From NCBI GenBank assembly GCA_937996595.1, contig CALKVC010000132.1:1-5994 (forward strand): a DNA stretch of 5,994 nt, written 5' to 3'. A program made the translations under genes and the position numbers. Below, in pieces: positions 4,101 to 5,994 of the stretch. Numbering within the stretch: the first letter of the stretch is position 1; the number at the start of each line of letters is the position of its first letter. This DNA comes from an uncultured Chitinophagaceae bacterium (lineage in GTDB: Bacteria; Bacteroidota; Bacteroidia; Chitinophagales; Chitinophagaceae). The notes beneath the pieces are model-generated. The model saw nothing but the letters and a program-made list of their open reading frames with translations, was not told the origin of the DNA and searched no databases.

Positions 4101-5994
4101 TTATACGGCAACAGCCTCAAACGGTTCTTCCATATCGTATAGCCTGTATGCTTCCAGCCTGGCCGCAGGAAATACGATTAATGCTGCAACCGGAGCAGTA
4201 ACCTGGGTAGCAAGCTGGAACGGCACGTCTTTGATTACTGCTAACGCATCCGGTTGCGGTGTTTCAGAGGCTCCGCATATTGTTACCACCAATGCCAGTA
4301 TTGTACAGGCTCCACTGTACCTCGCATCACCGGGGCAAATACTCAGCAGGGTAGACCCGGTTGCAACCGGCATTACAAGCACTGTACAAACGGCTACCCT
4401 GTCATCTACAGGTACAACCAATACCAGTTTTACACAAAGCCAGGCTTTGTGCAGCAACCTTACCATTAAAGCGCAAACGATTTCCGTGCTTACTTATGTA
4501 AGTATCGTTAGCGGTACTATGCCGGCCAATCCGGCTATCACCGCACAGATAAAATACGGAACTAATAATATTATCAGTTTTAGCAATCCGGTGTATAATG
4601 CATCAACCGGTTTACTTACCTGGTCGGGTGTGTTGGGTACCGATGTTACGGTTCCTTCAGGCAATATGATCACGCTGCAGATAACCACTGCTCAAAGCGG
4701 TGTGTCATTCAAGATCAGTTATAACAGCAATACGAAACCATCGCGAATAAGCCTGCTGCCGGTTTCCACTTTCGTGGATATATCATCATTCAGTATTTAT
4801 GATGCGCCGTATCCTGCAGGTAACCAGATAACCAGCTCAAATTCAAATACGAACGTGTATGCCAGGGCGGTAGTAACTAACCCGTTTGGTTACAGGGATA
4901 TCACCGGGCTTGACATAAGCATCATTTACCCGGTAACCCAGGGTACAACGGTATGCGTAGATTCTTCAACCTGCAGCCGTACATACCAGTTTGCCTGGAC
5001 AACGCCTTCAGCTACCGGCATTTATAACCTGCTGGCAACAGCCAGGCAGGGCTATGAAAGCGTAATAACCAATTCAAGCACCATACCGTTTGATGTATGT
5101 AACATGTGCCCGCCGGTTACAGTTACCGATTCAGCAACCGGTGCAAGTGCATCACCATTGATTTTAGACGTGTTGGCAAATGATTTTGACCCTAACGGGA
5201 ATATAAACAATAGCAGCCTCTCAATAGCTGTGCAACCTAATAACGGTACCGCTTACCTGTCGAACGGCAAACTGGTTTACCTGCCAAACGGGTCATATGA
5301 AGGACGTGATACGATCATATACAACATATGCGACAATTCAAGCCTGTGCAGCAATGGTATGGCAATTGTTACAATAAATCCGTTGTTCTTTGATCCATGT
5401 TCTGAAGCAACGCAATCGCATGTATATTACCTGCCTTTTGCTGAAAATGAAGCAAGGATTGCACTTGACAGCTCAACCAACCAATCGTTCCCCAGCAACA
5501 ATATACGCACCATCGTGAGTATGAAAATGCCTTACCCGGGCATGGTGATCGTTTGGGACCATTGGGAAGACGGTTATGAAGCCAATGCGCTTAACCCGGT
5601 ACAGGCTACCACAAAAGTATGGGGCGACGGGAATCCGTATAACGGAATAGCACCCGGTTATGCCAATGATATCATTCCGGCAGGAGGCAGCATTGTGCTT
5701 GATAATACCATTCCAACCAATCCAAGGGTATCATCAAATATATTCTATGACGGAAGGGATAAGATATCATCCAGCGGGCAGTTAACCGTTACCCAGGTTG
5801 TTGGGGAACCATCCATCATGTCGATGCAGTGTATGAAAACCAATGTTTCTGCAACCTTAGATTACGGAACGTTGTTTACCATTCCGGCCGGGCAGGATTT
5901 CCCAAGCAGGGATTTCAGGTATACTTCTTTGTTCATACGGGCCGCACAAAACAATACAACGGTACAAATTGATAAAGACAACAACGGCACCCTT
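1036..5994 (+). CDS. Giant modular secreted or surface protein with nine 89-residue Ig/PKD-like repeats, 3' end beyond window
   Basis: The frame is open for 1653 codons to the window edge. The start is well placed: an in-frame TAA lies at 958-960, ATG 1036 is the first ATG after it, and a good signal peptide follows immediately. The next in-frame Met (residue 26) would destroy that signal. Domains in order: signal peptide 1-33, jelly-roll-like 35-194, Ig-like about 216-288, nine repeats 289-1089, beta-rich linker modules 1090-1355, Big_9/cadherin-like about 1358-1449, and a DHWEDGYE-type domain from 1455. The composition is rich in Ser, Thr, Ala, Asn and Gly and poor in Lys, as in extracellular stalk proteins. 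No enzyme active site is visible. By analogy with large Bacteroidota surface proteins it is probably an adhesin or cell-envelope protein sent out by Sec and then perhaps type IX secretion; the needed C-terminal tail is outside the window. It is separated from the upstream gene by a terminator. No frameshift or internal stop was found on translating the whole frame by hand. Confidence 0.93.
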   Translation, partial: MKHYFTFPQPLKNWYLSLLIGICVFMAGTPAFAQLGVYTFTGTDDCPLPNPMVASQPANAVFSNFVNVNATCDPIENAFQNKDWNSGTAIDLNEYHEFSVKAAPGFSLNLSSFSFKQYVNNLTGLGVTTWVLRSSRDNYTSNLGSGLATLLAQTPVVPFPADFANIDAVTFRIYLINVNSNGTRWVVDDVTINGLVNATTTVLPVAPPDPESDSPQCEDQGVTLRFSAAVPAGITWYWQTSETGTNMDNSSSSYRVNSSGNYYLRARDNTSEQWSIGAGKITVTVMPRVGTPVFETGLPARRCAADETIRFAATAANNTGITYSLDAASVTAGNSINPVTGEVRFIASWNGTSTITAIADGCNGPTSATHQIVSENTLGTPLFNNGTSSTRCQLNGNVLYTANAVNSTGLIYSLDSASLAAGITINSTNGLVNFVANWVGTTIITATATGCGAPTKATHTVVSTASVGTPVFALGATSSRCFGAGSVVYAATADGSTSISYSLNGGSLVAGNTINATTGEVTFVSGWSGLSVITATAYGCNGPKSSSHVVTTNAAVAAPVFSWGATSTRCQGANTVNYTATAVNSSSISYSLDAASLAAGNTINNATGAVTYVAAWTGTSVITATAAGCEGPVESSHTVTINESVVIPVFALGATSSRCIGSGTETYSATATNATAIVYTLNAAGTSGGNTINAATGEVSFAANYTGSFVITATASGCNGPVIAMHTVTVNPVVSTPVFAFGATSVRCQGADTMRYSATATASTSITYSLDAASISGGNRINETTGEIIFDAAWDATTIVTATASGCNGPVSSTHTINTTSTVGTPVFALGASSTRCAGSTNITYSATASDATDISYTLDAASVTAGNSININTGELDFVNGWNGVSVITVTANGCNGPSTATHTVTTIENVGTPVFVMGATSTRCQGAGTVTYTAAAVASTDIVYSLDAASVSAGNSINAATGEVIFINGWNGVASITATASGCNGPKTATHQITVTPLVGTPVFQHGLESVRTQGASTVTYTATASNGSSISYSLYASSLAAGNTINAATGAVTWVASWNGTSLITANASGCGVSEAPHIVTTNASIVQAPLYLASPGQILSRVDPVATGITSTVQTATLSSTGTTNTSFTQSQALCSNLTIKAQTISVLTYVSIVSGTMPANPAITAQIKYGTNNIISFSNPVYNASTGLLTWSGVLGTDVTVPSGNMITLQITTAQSGVSFKISYNSNTKPSRISLLPVSTFVDISSFSIYDAPYPAGNQITSSNSNTNVYARAVVTNPFGYRDITGLDISIIYPVTQGTTVCVDSSTCSRTYQFAWTTPSATGIYNLLATARQGYESVITNSSTIPFDVCNMCPPVTVTDSATGASASPLILDVLANDFDPNGNINNSSLSIAVQPNNGTAYLSNGKLVYLPNGSYEGRDTIIYNICDNSSLCSNGMAIVTINPLFFDPCSEATQSHVYYLPFAENEARIALDSSTNQSFPSNNIRTIVSMKMPYPGMVIVWDHWEDGYEANALNPVQATTKVWGDGNPYNGIAPGYANDIIPAGGSIVLDNTIPTNPRVSSNIFYDGRDKISSSGQLTVTQVVGEPSIMSMQCMKTNVSATLDYGTLFTIPAGQDFPSRDFRYTSLFIRAAQNNTTVQIDKDNNGTL
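1138..1617 (+). other. N-terminal jelly-roll-like domain (residues 35-194)
   Basis: The pattern runs YTFTGTDDC near the start, then DWNSGTAIDLNEYHEFSV, LNLSSFSF, TTWVLRSSRDNY, VTFRIYLI and a final RWVVDDVTING. From memory, the same order of motifs (EFSV, LNLSSFSF, W.LRSS.DNF, FRIY, W.VDDV) recurs near the N-terminus of many secreted Bacteroidota and other bacterial proteins, including multidomain nucleases and anchor-bearing surface proteins, where it looks like a jelly-roll beta-sandwich. I cannot give a family accession. Two Cys (in TDDCPL and ATCDPI) could pair. The role is probably structural or binding, not catalytic. Confidence 0.6.
1681..1899 (+). other. Single Ig-like domain before the repeat array (residues about 216-288)
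   Basis: The segment starts QCEDQGVTLRFSA and continues with GITWYWQTSETGT, SYRVNSSGNYYLRARD and the closing strand KITVTV. Cys217 near the first strand, the WYWQ core and the GNYYLRA strand resemble the Ig-like domains that carry C...W.W....G.YYLRA in Bacteroidota surface proteins. It is joined to the preceding domain by a Pro/Ala-rich linker (VLPVAPPDPESDSP) and runs straight into the first 89-residue repeat. Its own sequence does not match the repeat consensus, so it is a different module. Confidence 0.6.
1900..4302 (+). repeat. Nine tandem in-frame 267-base repeats (89 residues each), PKD/Ig-like
   Basis: Repeats begin at 1900, 2167, 2434, 2701, 2968, 3235, 3502, 3769 and 4036; every step is exactly 267 bases, with no insertion or deletion. 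Position-numbered consensus: VGTPVF (1-6), GATS.RCQGA (9-18), TYTATA (22-27), ISYSLDAAS (33-41), AGNTINAATGEV (44-55), GWNGTSVIT (60-68), SGCNGP (72-77), then THTVT. Hand comparison of repeats 7 and 8 gives about 57 of 89 identical residues, so the copies are old and divergent, not recent duplications. The INAATGEV..F segment recalls the IDPATGVI..T motif of bacterial putative-Ig/cadherin-like folds, and the whole unit resembles PKD-like repeats seen in Bacteroidota surface proteins. Cys15 and Cys74 are present in all copies except the ninth, where Cys15 is Thr. Trp61 is kept in all but repeat 5, where it is Tyr. The likely role is a rigid extracellular stalk. Confidence 0.95.
4303..5100 (+). 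other. Beta-rich region after the array (residues 1090-1355), two modules
   Basis: The first part (about 1090-1250) begins VQAPLYLASPGQ, in phase with the repeats, then has RVDPVAT, TTNTSFTQSQALCSNLTIKA, VSGTMPANPAI, LLTWSGVLGTDVTVPSG and KPSRISLLPVSTFVDI. The second part (about 1250-1355) reads FSIYDAPYPAG, VYARAVVTNPFGYRDITGLDI, CSRTYQFAWTTPSATGIYNLLA and ends FDVC. The latter has the look of an Ig/invasin-like domain with a W-T-x-P core strand. I have seen this order of motifs in other very large Bacteroidota surface proteins, but I know no formal family name and assign no function. C1338-region and C1355 contacts are possible but unproven. Confidence 0.5.
5107..5382 (+). other. Bacterial Ig / cadherin-like domain (Big_9 type, residues about 1358-1449)
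   Basis: The segment starts CPPVTVTDSA and carries ILDVLANDFDPNGNI, LSIAVQPNNGTAYL, KLVYLPNGSYEGRDTIIYNICDNS and the final strand GMAIVTINP. The D-V-L-A-N-D-x-D-P signature with the following Y.PN..Y.G.D.I.Y.ICD pattern is characteristic of the tandem bacterial Ig/VCBS-cadherin-like domain (Pfam Big_9 as I recall it). The Asp residues in NDFDPNGN usually form a calcium site in this fold. Here it occurs once, between the linker modules and the distal domain, probably as a calcium-stiffened spacer. Confidence 0.8.
5398..5994 (+). other. DHWEDGYE / WGDGNP / YDGRDK domain (residues 1455-1653, cut by window end)
   Basis: Clear landmarks are YYLPFAENEARIALDS early on, then VIVWDHWEDGYE (DHWEDGYE at residues 1508-1515), TTKVWGDGNPYNGIAPGY (WGDGNP at 1529-1534), DIIPAGGSIVLDN, YDGRDK (1571-1576), LTVTQVV, TLDYGTLFTIPAGQDF and SLFIRAAQNNTTVQIDKDNNGT. 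From memory, this motif series recurs in very large surface or secreted proteins of Bacteroidota, cyanobacteria and planctomycetes. I cannot name a characterised member or a Pfam entry. The many conserved Asp, Glu, His, Trp and Tyr residues are more than a simple spacer needs, so a ligand or metal site is plausible but is inference. The DKDNNGT end looks like an EF-hand-style Asp/Asn loop. The domain continues past the window. Confidence 0.6.

Noticed and set aside
1900..4302. Repeat array considered as a CRISPR or non-coding satellite array
   Set aside because: The 267-base period is a multiple of three, the frame is open throughout, substitutions preserve a protein consensus, and there are no short identical repeats with unique spacers.
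2346..4469. Plus-strand alternative frames at 2346-2540 and 4254-4469
   Set aside because: They lie inside the giant reading frame in another phase, and give Cys/Arg/Tyr-rich peptides typical of out-of-frame reading.
1044..4688. Minus-strand frames of 60-121 codons opposite the giant gene
   Set aside because: They are shadows of the plus-strand frame. Several share similar peptides (for example NTGVPT) only because they are antisense to the same 267-base repeat.

Overview
The window looks like Bacteroidota DNA, probably a Chitinophagales- or Sphingobacteriales-like member. This is judged from style, not from a marker gene. Both genes have Sec signal peptides ending in AFA|Q, there is no Shine-Dalgarno sequence before the large gene, the intergenic DNA is very AT-rich, and both proteins use Ig/Fn3/PKD-like beta-sandwich modules typical of that phylum's secreted and surface proteins.

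Layout. (1) Positions 2-373 hold the 3' part of a small secreted protein with one Fn3-like domain; its start codon lies before the window. (2) Positions 374-1035 contain no convincing protein gene. The left part ends in a strong intrinsic terminator (597-631), preceded by further hairpins and a weak Bacteroidota-type -7 element, so a small RNA or a long structured 3' UTR is possible. The right part (632-1035) is AT-rich leader DNA, with three ATCCAA hexamers just before the next start codon. (3) Positions 1036-5994 are one uninterrupted reading frame of 1653 codons that runs off the right edge. It is the N-terminal part of a giant modular surface or secreted protein.

Domain order in the giant protein: signal peptide (1-33); a jelly-roll-like domain (35-194); an Ig-like domain (about 216-288); nine tandem PKD/Ig-like repeats of exactly 89 residues each (289-1089); a two-part beta-rich region (1090-1355); a bacterial Ig/cadherin-like domain with the DVLANDFDPNGN signature (about 1358-1449); and a domain with DHWEDGYE, WGDGNP and YDGRDK motifs (from 1455), cut by the window end. 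The repeats are a stalk-like array, each with a conserved Cys15/Cys74 pair except the last. By analogy the protein is probably an adhesin-like cell-surface or extracellular protein exported by Sec and then perhaps the type IX system. The C-terminal sorting signal that would show this is not in the window.

The two genes are on the same strand but are separated by 662 bases and a terminator, so they are probably independent transcription units. No mobile element, tRNA, rRNA or CRISPR array was seen. The notable features are the indel-free repeat array, its asymmetric ends, the motif-rich distal domain without a family name I can give, and the possible small RNA.
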